From assembly GCA_002392915.1 (NCBI GenBank), contig DGHQ01000059.1, positions 1 to 64,000 on the forward strand: a stretch of DNA of 64,000 nt, in the 5' to 3' direction. The stretch is from Bacteroidales bacterium UBA3844. GTDB taxonomy: Bacteria; Bacteroidota; Bacteroidia; Bacteroidales; Paludibacteraceae. The notes under the pieces were generated by a model that was not told the origin of the DNA, made no database searches, and saw nothing but the letters and a program-made list of their open reading frames with translations. A program made the translations under genes and the position numbers. Below, one piece after another: positions 41,895 to 51,183 of the stretch (within the stretch, counting starts at the first letter, position 1; each line of letters starts with the position of its first letter).

Positions 41895-41923
41895 AAAAAG
41901 ACAGAGAAGTCACCCTCTCTGCC
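41895..41923 (-). terminator. Terminator of the CotH gene
   Basis: The minus strand has stem GGCAGAGA/TCTCTGTC (one wobble) with a T-run. Confidence 0.75.
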
Positions 41924-41958
41924 TTTCCTAAAATTGAAATGATATGAAAAATATGAGT

Positions 41959-44900
41959 TTACCTCTTTATTATCTTAATCACCTTGTCGTCTATCTTCAA
42001 CAAATAGACTCCTGTTTTGTAGTCACCACCGAATGTCATGCCTGCGTATGCATCACCCGACTCTATCACCTGACCTACCATATTAGACACCACATATTCG
42101 CCATCGATGTTGATTGTCCACTCCGAACCTGTTGGATTTGGATAGACAATGTCATCAGCAACTACGTCAGAAAGATCAGCCAACTGATCAGTACATATTT
42201 TAGAACCATTCTCAGCACTTGGCGTTGCCATCTGTTTTCCGATATTTGAAGTTGTGCAGACATCAAACACTGTCAAATCTGACGATCCATCGTTCTTTCT
42301 ACCGTACGAACCATTCTGTTCATGCTTCTGGAATGTCACCTCATCAATCACCTCTTCCTTGCCTGCATAAGGCATTATCAACTGTATTTTCTGAGAGACT
42401 TCCGCACTCAACTTAAATCCAACATGTAACGGTCCGCTTGCCGTCTCCTTGTCGGCCCACAGCATCACTCTTCCATGAGCAGGAATTACTGTCGACGAAT
42501 AATCGTAAGGAATCACAGAAGAAGCATTTGCTGTCACATTCTTTATAATCATACCAGCCAAATCGACATCTTGGTTCTCACTGTTGTAGATTTCAATCCA
42601 GTCTGGTTTAGCACCATATTCATCCTCTGTCTTATTGTTGGAAGCACAAACCTCATTGATATACAATTTTGGAAGTTTGAAATCAGTATCCTGTGCAAAA
42701 AGCACTTCAATATTCATTCCAGAAGAGGCAACGGTATCAAGGTAAGACGTTGCTGTGCCATTCTTTGTCTCTCCATTGATTTTCCACGACTGAATCTTAT
42801 ATCCTGTTGGTACACGCAATTCGACTTTTAGTCTCTCTCCTATATATAGCTGGCGGCTATAATCAGAAGTGTTTGCTATCTTGTTGACCAGGAATTTATA
42901 TTCAGGAGCATTTCCACTAAACGACATACGAACAGAAACATTAGCCTTTGTCGACTGTACTCCATAGTGAGCAATAAGTTGTCTTTCTATTGCGGCAGGA
43001 CGTTGCTGAGCAAAATTAATCATACTCTGAATAGCATTGTCATACTGCTGCTGTGTGCCACCTCCAATATTTCCAGCCTCGATTGTCGCACAAGCCTCTT
43101 CTTTTACAAGGGCTGATATAGAATCACACACTGTTGTAATACGAGTCTGAGTAAACAGAGTCTCAAGCAAATAAGTATATCTATCCAAAAAATGATACTT
43201 GAAATCCTCGTTCTGCATACATCCTTTGAAAAGAGTGCAATATTTCTGTTCCACAATTGAGCCACCGAACCAAGCACCTCCTGGCCATCCTCCGCCACCT
43301 GGCATAATTCCACCACCTGGCACAGTCTGTCCACCAGTATTTGTATTATCAGTAGAATTTCCCGTCAAGCAGAAATTCAACATGTCATTGGATGAGTTTG
43401 AACTTGTAGACAAACCGAAATCGGTGTCAAACAAAATCCAACGGAATTTACCGCCATCTTTCTTTCTCCAGACTTTTATGTTGTTGTTTAGCCAATCCGT
43501 ATTTGCAATAAACTGCTGGATAATATTATAATCAATATACTCATCGATATCCATCATCTGAGACAATTTATTGTAGAAGTCCGCATCTACGCTATTACTA
43601 GCGGCATACTGCTCCATATTATAATATGCCTCATCAGTTCCAATTTGAGCCACATACTTACCAACTTCTTTCATCACACGAAGATATTCGATTTCATCCT
43701 CTTCGTAACCATAATTAGACTCAATATAATCCTCATCTGTACGTTCACGAAGACCCATCAAGCCCTTATACTCTCCATTCAAGAAATAAGCGACAGGCTG
43801 ATAAGCCTGATAGTCAACATTCAATCCTTTTACAATCGACTGCATGAATCCTTCTCTCCAACGTGGATGCATATAAAATCCGTTTCCTCCGTTACGAAGA
43901 GCAAGGGCTTTATATTTTGTGTAGCTTCTGTCCTTGAAAAATTTAGTGTATTGGAATTTGTTGCTTCCTGTACGCTTGTTTGCCTTAATCTTAAAGCTCT
44001 TTACTGAATGCTGACGAGAACATGCTCCAAACACACCTACTTCAACCTCCTGATTATCCACTACCTTACCGTCGACTATATATTCGAAATTAGCAGGGCG
44101 CGTCCATTTTTGATAATAGTTGGCACGATTATTATCCGTTGAACATGTAGACTGTGCTCCATTAGTACCCTTCACACACAATCCAAGCTGATTATCATAG
44201 AAATGTTCATCGTTTGAAGAAATTGAGACTATCGGCAGTTTGGAAGTACCACAAGTAGCATAAATTTCATCTGTGAACAAATAAGATCCAGTAACGACGT
44301 CACTATAAAGTTTGCCATCTTTATATGCTCTCGCACGTACAATAGCCGTTTTATCGAGAGCGATTGGAGAACTATATACAGTGCCTTTTTCTTCTGTAGG
44401 CATACTTCCATCCAAAGTGTAATATATCTTGGCTCCATCCGTAGAACACTGAAGCTGAACAGTTGCACTGCCACCAGCATATACAACACCAGGATTTGTT
44501 CCTGAAAATGTAGGCGACGCTACTCTATCCGATATTTTGTATGCAGCTGTGTTGTCTGTTCCTGGAGATGGTATCATATAACCACCGTCTCCATACGAGA
44601 TATGCGGATACTGCTTAGGATACTCGATAGAAATAGTCTGCGAACCGTTTGTCAGAGTTAGTTTTCCTGCATCTGATGTAAGTTTCTGAGAAACAGTACC
44701 TATGAACAATGGGTTCATATTGCCTGCCGTGTTTCCATCCGTCTCAGACACATCATCCTTAGCAAAGAAAAGAAGATTGTATCCTTTCTTGACATTATGC
44801 GACTGAGCAAGACGTAATGTCCATTCCGTCTTACCTTCTTTCTCGTTTGTCACGGTCCATCCATTAAGGTCTACCTGATCGCCATCATTGTAAATCTCAA

Positions 44901-45066
44901 TATATCCATTATAATCATATATGTCACTGATTATAGTGGAAATATTGCTTGGCATAATCTCAGTGATCTTTAGAGCAGCAGTTGCTGAAATGGCTGACAT
45001 ACAGCCTGCTGCAATAGCAAACGACCGAAACAATATGTGTACATTAAAAGAGTATAAGTTTTTCAT
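41959..45066 (-). CDS. Secreted CotH-kinase/lamin-tail multidomain protein
   Basis: 1035 residues. Order: signal peptide; lamin-tail domain (about 31-150); chitobiase-C-type domain (about 185-265, 'IYYTLDGSMPT'); CotH kinase-like domain (about 270-620, 'LRNGGNGFYMHPRWREGFMQSIV', 'FRWILFDTDFGLS'); a Gly/Pro-rich insertion (about 575-600); second lamin-tail domain (about 805-930, 'KPDWIEIYNS'); and a type A sorting domain ('VYPNPTGSEWTI' to 'KIIKR'). CotH proteins are atypical kinases of spore coats, and CotH-like domains are also found in cellulosome and surface proteins. Here it is probably a surface protein tied to polysaccharide or adhesion. Single gene with -7 box 45187-45194 and a terminator. 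Confidence 0.88.
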   Translation of the reverse strand: MKNLYSFNVHILFRSFAIAAGCMSAISATAALKITEIMPSNISTIISDIYDYNGYIEIYNDGDQVDLNGWTVTNEKEGKTEWTLRLAQSHNVKKGYNLLFFAKDDVSETDGNTAGNMNPLFIGTVSQKLTSDAGKLTLTNGSQTISIEYPKQYPHISYGDGGYMIPSPGTDNTAAYKISDRVASPTFSGTNPGVVYAGGSATVQLQCSTDGAKIYYTLDGSMPTEEKGTVYSSPIALDKTAIVRARAYKDGKLYSDVVTGSYLFTDEIYATCGTSKLPIVSISSNDEHFYDNQLGLCVKGTNGAQSTCSTDNNRANYYQKWTRPANFEYIVDGKVVDNQEVEVGVFGACSRQHSVKSFKIKANKRTGSNKFQYTKFFKDRSYTKYKALALRNGGNGFYMHPRWREGFMQSIVKGLNVDYQAYQPVAYFLNGEYKGLMGLRERTDEDYIESNYGYEEDEIEYLRVMKEVGKYVAQIGTDEAYYNMEQYAASNSVDADFYNKLSQMMDIDEYIDYNIIQQFIANTDWLNNNIKVWRKKDGGKFRWILFDTDFGLSTSSNSSNDMLNFCLTGNSTDNTNTGGQTVPGGGIMPGGGGWPGGAWFGGSIVEQKYCTLFKGCMQNEDFKYHFLDRYTYLLETLFTQTRITTVCDSISALVKEEACATIEAGNIGGGTQQQYDNAIQSMINFAQQRPAAIERQLIAHYGVQSTKANVSVRMSFSGNAPEYKFLVNKIANTSDYSRQLYIGERLKVELRVPTGYKIQSWKINGETKNGTATSYLDTVASSGMNIEVLFAQDTDFKLPKLYINEVCASNNKTEDEYGAKPDWIEIYNSENQDVDLAGMIIKNVTANASSVIPYDYSSTVIPAHGRVMLWADKETASGPLHVGFKLSAEVSQKIQLIMPYAGKEEVIDEVTFQKHEQNGSYGRKNDGSSDLTVFDVCTTSNIGKQMATPSAENGSKICTDQLADLSDVVADDIVYPNPTGSEWTINIDGEYVVSNMVGQVIESGDAYAGMTFGGDYKTGVYLLKIDDKVIKIIKR

Positions 45067-45186
45067 AGTATGTTGTATATTAATTACTTCTATATTTAAC
45101 TTCCGTAACTCAAGTTAAGATGCTAAAACCATCCTACACAAAAATTGCAATATTGCAACCCTCATGAATTATAATAAAGTTTTAAG

Positions 45187-45194
45187 CAAATGTA
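45187..45194 (-). promoter_or_regulatory. -7 box for the CotH gene
   Basis: TACATTTG on the minus strand, identical to the box of tRNA-Asp; leader of about 115 bases. Confidence 0.45.
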
Positions 45195-45313
45195 GTTTTT
45201 TTGAGTTACCAACAAAAAAAAATTACGTTTTTCTACATAAATAACAACTTTTTTCATACAAACGTATGTTTAAAAGCTATTATAATCTTTTCGGAGAATT
45301 GTGTCCAGCAATT

Positions 45314-46333
45314 TTACCAATAAACAACAGGACATGGGTATCTTTCTACCGTACGTATTATGTATATCAAAGCTATCTCATGTGACCATGATCCGTTCTT
45401 CTTTTGGGATGTGAACAAATCATAAACGTAGTAGGCTTGGAAATTCTTTATTGAGGTTCCTACCATAAATGATACATACGAGACTTCTGACAGGTCCGAC
45501 TTCAACGAAATTCCTGCCATAAATGGAGAGAAGAAACCACCTACGCCGAAATCCAACTGTTTCCAGACATCCTGTTTCTGATAAGAGGCATTGGCAAAAA
45601 GATATGTATCAGACAGTGAGTTGCGTCCAAACAATCCGTTTGAAAGCTCTAAGTCCTTAATATAATTGACATGAGCGGCAAATCGTCGATGCAAAATATT
45701 ATTACCTGTCTTTTGGAATCCGTTTTCCGGCTCAGACAAATGGTACATAGCGGCTCCCAAAGTCAGGAATCCTTGCACACACAATGCCGCTCCGACATTG
45801 AAATCCGCAAAATTGACACGTTCGTGTTCAAATTCTTCTGTGCTTTTAGGAAGATAGCGATTTCCTGTACCTAAATCATATTGGTCTCCAAACGACACTT
45901 TACTTACATCGAATGTGTTTATAAAATATGATGCCTGCACTCCAAGGCGCAAGAAAATACCATCCGTAGCATTTGTCGAAAACTTATTCGACTTTCCACT
46001 CTTCAACTGGAACGTATGGGCATAAACCAAACCTATCTCATTCGTTCTGTAGATGCCGCCAGCATAACTGTCTAAAGCATACGACAATCCAGCCGAACAC
46101 ATTCGTTTATAGAAATTCTGGTCGTATGATGCTCGAAGTGTGTTGTATTTATTTCCCAATGTCGGCCATTGTTGACGGAAATTCAAACCCAAACGTATCG
46201 CGTTCGCGTTTCCAGCCATCGCTGGATTCAAGCTAAATGGCACTATATTATGGTTGGAAAATGTGTAATCCTGAGCATAAGCACACACACTCGCCATCCA
46301 TACTGTCAATATTATTTGTAGTAGTCTCTTCAT
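45314..46333 (-). CDS. PorP/SprF-type outer-membrane protein of the type IX system
   Basis: 339 residues from ATG 46333. A signal peptide (MKRLLQIILTVWMASVCAYA) is followed by the PorP/SprF signature 'YTFSNHNIVPFSLNPAMAGN' and 'RQQWPT', then repeated amphipathic beta strands. PorP/SprF proteins are small barrels needed to place particular T9SS type B cargo on the surface. The gene starts 7 bases after the stop of the giant type B adhesin on the same strand, the classic cargo-SprF arrangement, so it is probably the dedicated partner of that adhesin. Confidence 0.92.
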   Translation of the reverse strand: MKRLLQIILTVWMASVCAYAQDYTFSNHNIVPFSLNPAMAGNANAIRLGLNFRQQWPTLGNKYNTLRASYDQNFYKRMCSAGLSYALDSYAGGIYRTNEIGLVYAHTFQLKSGKSNKFSTNATDGIFLRLGVQASYFINTFDVSKVSFGDQYDLGTGNRYLPKSTEEFEHERVNFADFNVGAALCVQGFLTLGAAMYHLSEPENGFQKTGNNILHRRFAAHVNYIKDLELSNGLFGRNSLSDTYLFANASYQKQDVWKQLDFGVGGFFSPFMAGISLKSDLSEVSYVSFMVGTSIKNFQAYYVYDLFTSQKKNGSWSHEIALIYIIRTVERYPCPVVYW

Positions 46334-46340
46334 CACCTCT

Positions 46341-49300
46341 TTATCTTACAAGAGTTACAAAACCACGGTTTTCACCGTCTCTCTCAAGGTTGCCGAACTT
46401 ACATTTATATTTGTAAACCCAACCATACACGCCCCACGGACATTCTTTTCCATTCCACTTGCCATCCCAAGTGTCTTCCAGACCTCTTCCTTCATACATG
46501 ATCTCTCCAAGACGATTATATATGATATAAGAGAATTCGTCGACGTAGCGACCTCCATAAAATCTGAATCCGTCATTTTTTTCGTCTCCATTTGGAGTGA
46601 ATGCCTCTGGAGCCCATATATCCTTCCATACATACAGAGAAGTGACTCCTTCATACACACAACCTGCAGCATCCACAGCACGCACAAGCACACTTACCGA
46701 ATCTCCAACCTTCTCAGTGTCATAACGGTAGTTCATAGTACGTCCCTCCAATTCCTGCGCAGTAGAGTATGGTTGCCATGTCCAATTTGCCTCAACAGGA
46801 GATAATCCGACAAACTGAACTGTCGGGTTTGTCTCGTCAATCCAGCCAGGACTGACAGTAAAGTCGAATGTACGACGGTTTGCAAGAGTCACACTCTTAT
46901 ATGTTGTCGACACACATCCGTTTTCATCACGTCCCATCAATGTAAACTTCGTGTCTGCAAAAATGGCTATCTCCATAGATTCAGAATTATAGTTTGCCGA
47001 CAAATCCTCAGGCTCTGGCTCCGCGCTCCATTCATAGAAAATAGCTCCAGACGCTGACAGTCTGACCTTGTCCCCCTCATCAGCACATCCTTCCACCGAC
47101 GATAATTTGATATCAAGCTTTGGAAGTTTGTACACCTCAAGCTCGTATGGCACAGTATTAGTACAGCCATTCGCATCTGTACCTGTCACATAATATGTTG
47201 TGGTCAACATTGGGTATTGTGTGATTGTAGGACCTACCTCATTTGTATTCCACCTGTAAGAATTCGCACCGGATGCCGTAATAGTAGCCTTATCTCCCGG
47301 ACATACAATCTTATCTCCCGTGATAAGCACATTAGGAGGAGTCAGCTGATGGATAAATATGTTCATGTCAGAAGAACAATTCAAACGGGTTCCGACGAGT
47401 TTGACATACATATCTCCATCTGGAATGAAATCAAGATTTGGAGTGTAGACGGTATCTTTTCCATAATACCACTCAAATGTAGTGGCTCCCTGAGCACGCA
47501 GATGCACATATTCTCCCTTACATGCATCCACACTTCCCAAATATGAAAGTACAGGCGGATCAACAGGAAGGATAGTGAATGTCGCTGTGTTCTGACAGCC
47601 GAATGAATCTACTCCGACAACCTCGAATGTTGTCTCTCCAGTAATCTTTTCAATCAAAGTATCTCCCTGCTTTCCGTGTTTCCATGAATAATCCATCGCA
47701 CCCGATGCTGCTATTGTAGCGACACTATCTTTGCAGACATTTATATCACCTGTGATCTGCACATTCGGAACATCTCTCAACGACACTGTAACTACTTTAG
47801 TCGACTGGCATCCGTTTGAGCCAGTTCCTGTCAACGTATATTTTGTAACTACAGACGGAGAAACCTCCAATGATTCTCCATCCAGACCATATCCCCAATT
47901 ATATGTGTCAGCGCCATGAGCCTTAAGTGAAGTGTATTTTCCCGGACAAACCACACTATCTCCATCAACCCACAACTCTGGTACAGGAAGTGTGCCAAGG
48001 ATAGCACTTGCCTCAGACTTGCATCCCTTACGAGTTCCTGTCACTGACACTTTCAAAGTCTCATCGTTTATCTTAAACGCACGGTGTCCACCCTTCACTC
48101 CGTCATGCCATACATATTCAGTGGCTCCGAGAGCGTCTATTTGGGCAGCTTCTCCTGGACAAACCTCAAAATCTCCAACGATTTCTATAACTGGACGTGC
48201 AATTGTATCCACATAGAAAGAATCTCTTGACTCACATCCATTCTTATCCGTACTTTCCAGTCTGATCCATACAGGCTCCCTCACTAAGAAGCTCGTCTCT
48301 TTCTGGAAATCGAAATATATGTCACCAGCATACCATCTCTGGCTTTCAACATTTCCCTCAAAAGCCAATTCGGCTCTATTTCCTACACATACACTGTCTG
48401 GAGCAATGATATCCACTTGTACAGGAATGTTGACATTCACTGTCTTGGAAACATGATTAGGACAACCTTCCACGCTATAACCAACGACTTGATACTCTGT
48501 AGGTCCGTCTGGAGCATCAAATGCCACAGAATCCTGTCCGGCCGGAGGATAAATCCATTCTACTCTTTCGGGAGTGCCGACAACAGACAATTTGACTGTA
48601 TCCAAAGCACAGACTTCATCTTTAGATAAAATGGCGACCAAAGGAAGCTCATAAACATAAACTGGAACAGACATCGAATCTGTACAGCCATTAGAAGTCA
48701 CCTTCACTTTCCAAATCTCATTTTCTGAAATCTTCTTTTGCAAAGTGGAATTGGTTGATCCATCTTGCCACTCAAATGTATATCCCTGAGCTGAAAGCAT
48801 CTGCACTTTTGCTTGTTCATCCGGACAAACCTGATCCACCAAATCTGCTACCTGGACAAGAGGGCTCTGCTTGATGCGTACTTTCCTGCTTGCTGTCCCT
48901 CTACATCCGAACTTGTCATAACCAATCACCGTATATGACGTGTCTGTATAAGGCTGTATTTCCATCGACGGTCCGCTATAAATAATACCAAGACCAGAAT
49001 TAGGATCTATACCCAAATCCCATTCATAACTTTCACCACCTGCTCCATACACCGTTGATTTTTCTCCAGAACATAATTCTTCAGGAGCCAAAAGGTCGAC
49101 TGTCGGAGCTGGATTAACATGAATTGTAATGGAATCTTCTGTTTTGCAACCAAAATTCAACGAAATTGCCTGACATTTATATGTATTTGTCTCTGTAGGA
49201 ATAACATTTACACGTGAACCCGTTTTACCATTACTCCATGCATACGTGCACGACACAAGGCTCGACGCTGTAAGACGCGTTGAATCGCCGGAACAAACCG

Positions 49301-50969
49301 TATCTTTCGTGGCATTCAGTTTTATGTTCGGCATCAAGACACGATTGATATAAAGAGAATCATCATATCCACATGATAGTTCATCAACAACGTGAACATA
49401 GAACCAACTGCTGTTATCTATTGTCACCTCCGTACTCATATCATTGCTGATTATTGTCTTTGACGAATCCATCCATGTGACCTTTGAATTTTGGGATATG
49501 TTCTGTGCGAACAACTCGACAGTCGAGCCCTGACACACTGTGTCCTGACCATCAATAATCACAGTCGGATAATCAGGAATAGTCACATTAAACGAATCTG
49601 TTCCTGAACATCCATGCTTGGTTGCTGCTGTCAGTTTCACTTTAAAATTACCAGCCTTTGAGAACTTATGCGTTGGATTTTCCACTACAGAATTATGACC
49701 ATCCGCAAAGTCCCAATTATATTTGAACAATTCGTCATCTGTCGTATTCAAAGTAGACCTGTTTTCAAACTCCACATACCCACTGCATCCAACATTAAAT
49801 TTAATGTCAGGCTTCACAGATACAGGAAGCAACTTTGTCTCCAGCGTGATTGAGCTACAGCTTTCCAACTCGCCTCGCATAGTACATGTATAACTAGAAT
49901 TGGAAGTCATCAAACGACGGTCTATCTCCACTTCACTACTGTCTTTCCCAGTAAACAGGAATATCGGGCTATCATTGCCGTCGACTTTCCACTCGTAATG
50001 GGCAAATCCTTTCGGTGCCTTGATAGTGGCATTTTCTCCACTACTCTCACAGTTGTTCACATCAAGGACCAAATCAGCAGTCTCAGCATAGAAATATCCG
50101 TATGCCTCATGTCCTCCCGCACCTTCTGTTGGGTTAACTCCTGTTTTTGGCACACGCAAACAGTCATGGGTCAGGAATGTGATAGTCACTTCATAACCGA
50201 CTTTGTCCTGCAAATTATAAATAGTTGAAGTCCACGGCAAATAGGCATACTCTGTCAATCTACCAGATTCATCTGAATAATTACATGGATTAGTCGGTTG
50301 TTTTAGATATGTAGCTGACTTATTGGCAGTACTCTCAAATGATGCACAAGCCTCCGTAGAGACTACTCCACTCGGGCTCTTAAACTCAACACTCATTCCG
50401 AAATGTGGAATTTGCTCTCCGGAATGTTCCGCTCCTGACGCTACAGCACCTGGTCTAGTCTGTGTTCTAGCATTAACTGGATCATGAAGGACACAAGCGA
50501 AATTCAAAATCAAAACCTTAGACTCTTCTGTAACGACAAACTTATATGTTGCCCTCTCTGCAGCAGCCCTTGGAGTTCCGTCTCCCTCTGCTCCTTTCTT
50601 ATAACCATATCCAGGAGTTCCTATTCGCATAGTTATTGCACCATCAGAAAAAGGATTTTCCTTAAAATCATCACATTTTACAATTGGATCATCATCCGAA
50701 ATCGCAGAATTGATAAGGGAGAATCGTTTGTTTGATTGCGACACCTGATCCGTCCACTCATAAGTACACGTACTGTCAGCCTTACGATAAAAGCTTCCTG
50801 TCTCCAAAGTCCAACCAATTAAATTTCCTTTAGAGAAATCAATGTTTGGGGCTCCCACATCTCTTGCAGAAACCTGAATAAAAAACGATAAAAATAGTAG
50901 CAAGCTAATAACACACTTTATTTTCGCCCGCTTCAGCATAGCTGAAAAATGAAATCCTGTTCGACTCAT
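46341..50969 (-). CDS. Giant surface adhesin with T9SS type B sorting domain
   Basis: 1542 residues from ATG 50969 (ATG 50939 is an alternative that fits the signal peptide better; an upstream GTG exists at 50990). After the signal peptide and a variable N-domain (about 45-380) comes a PKD domain ('YNWDFADGHNSVVENPTHKF'). Twelve Ig-like repeats of about 75-90 residues follow, each opening with a 'VCxG'-type cysteine and ending in 'GC' near the next boundary. The last 91 residues are the gliding-motility-associated type B sorting domain ('EAFTPNGDEKNDGFRF', 'YNRLGEIMYEG'). It resembles SprB-like adhesins. Followed by its PorP/SprF partner. Confidence 0.92.
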   Translation of the reverse strand: MSRTGFHFSAMLKRAKIKCVISLLLFLSFFIQVSARDVGAPNIDFSKGNLIGWTLETGSFYRKADSTCTYEWTDQVSQSNKRFSLINSAISDDDPIVKCDDFKENPFSDGAITMRIGTPGYGYKKGAEGDGTPRAAAERATYKFVVTEESKVLILNFACVLHDPVNARTQTRPGAVASGAEHSGEQIPHFGMSVEFKSPSGVVSTEACASFESTANKSATYLKQPTNPCNYSDESGRLTEYAYLPWTSTIYNLQDKVGYEVTITFLTHDCLRVPKTGVNPTEGAGGHEAYGYFYAETADLVLDVNNCESSGENATIKAPKGFAHYEWKVDGNDSPIFLFTGKDSSEVEIDRRLMTSNSSYTCTMRGELESCSSITLETKLLPVSVKPDIKFNVGCSGYVEFENRSTLNTTDDELFKYNWDFADGHNSVVENPTHKFSKAGNFKVKLTAATKHGCSGTDSFNVTIPDYPTVIIDGQDTVCQGSTVELFAQNISQNSKVTWMDSSKTIISNDMSTEVTIDNSSWFYVHVVDELSCGYDDSLYINRVLMPNIKLNATKDTVCSGDSTRLTASSLVSCTYAWSNGKTGSRVNVIPTETNTYKCQAISLNFGCKTEDSITIHVNPAPTVDLLAPEELCSGEKSTVYGAGGESYEWDLGIDPNSGLGIIYSGPSMEIQPYTDTSYTVIGYDKFGCRGTASRKVRIKQSPLVQVADLVDQVCPDEQAKVQMLSAQGYTFEWQDGSTNSTLQKKISENEIWKVKVTSNGCTDSMSVPVYVYELPLVAILSKDEVCALDTVKLSVVGTPERVEWIYPPAGQDSVAFDAPDGPTEYQVVGYSVEGCPNHVSKTVNVNIPVQVDIIAPDSVCVGNRAELAFEGNVESQRWYAGDIYFDFQKETSFLVREPVWIRLESTDKNGCESRDSFYVDTIARPVIEIVGDFEVCPGEAAQIDALGATEYVWHDGVKGGHRAFKINDETLKVSVTGTRKGCKSEASAILGTLPVPELWVDGDSVVCPGKYTSLKAHGADTYNWGYGLDGESLEVSPSVVTKYTLTGTGSNGCQSTKVVTVSLRDVPNVQITGDINVCKDSVATIAASGAMDYSWKHGKQGDTLIEKITGETTFEVVGVDSFGCQNTATFTILPVDPPVLSYLGSVDACKGEYVHLRAQGATTFEWYYGKDTVYTPNLDFIPDGDMYVKLVGTRLNCSSDMNIFIHQLTPPNVLITGDKIVCPGDKATITASGANSYRWNTNEVGPTITQYPMLTTTYYVTGTDANGCTNTVPYELEVYKLPKLDIKLSSVEGCADEGDKVRLSASGAIFYEWSAEPEPEDLSANYNSESMEIAIFADTKFTLMGRDENGCVSTTYKSVTLANRRTFDFTVSPGWIDETNPTVQFVGLSPVEANWTWQPYSTAQELEGRTMNYRYDTEKVGDSVSVLVRAVDAAGCVYEGVTSLYVWKDIWAPEAFTPNGDEKNDGFRFYGGRYVDEFSYIIYNRLGEIMYEGRGLEDTWDGKWNGKECPWGVYGWVYKYKCKFGNLERDGENRGFVTLVR

Positions 50970-51130
50970 AATATGCTTACTTGGATCCACAAAGGACTAA
51001 ATTCACCCTATTAAATTATTATATTCCAAACTCTGGAATACTTTGCAATACTAATAAAAAAATGTTAAAAAAAACAAATAACTGAAAAAAAATCTGAAAA
51101 AAACCTATTAAATCAATATAAAAGAGACTT

Positions 51131-51138
51131 CAAATGTA
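51131..51138 (-). promoter_or_regulatory. -7 box for the adhesin operon
   Basis: TACATTTG on the minus strand, about 160 bases upstream of the chosen ATG and between the adhesin and SusC genes. Confidence 0.4.
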
Positions 51139-51183
51139 ATAAATCACTAAATTTATCGTTGAGACTTGATTTACCATTCTGCA

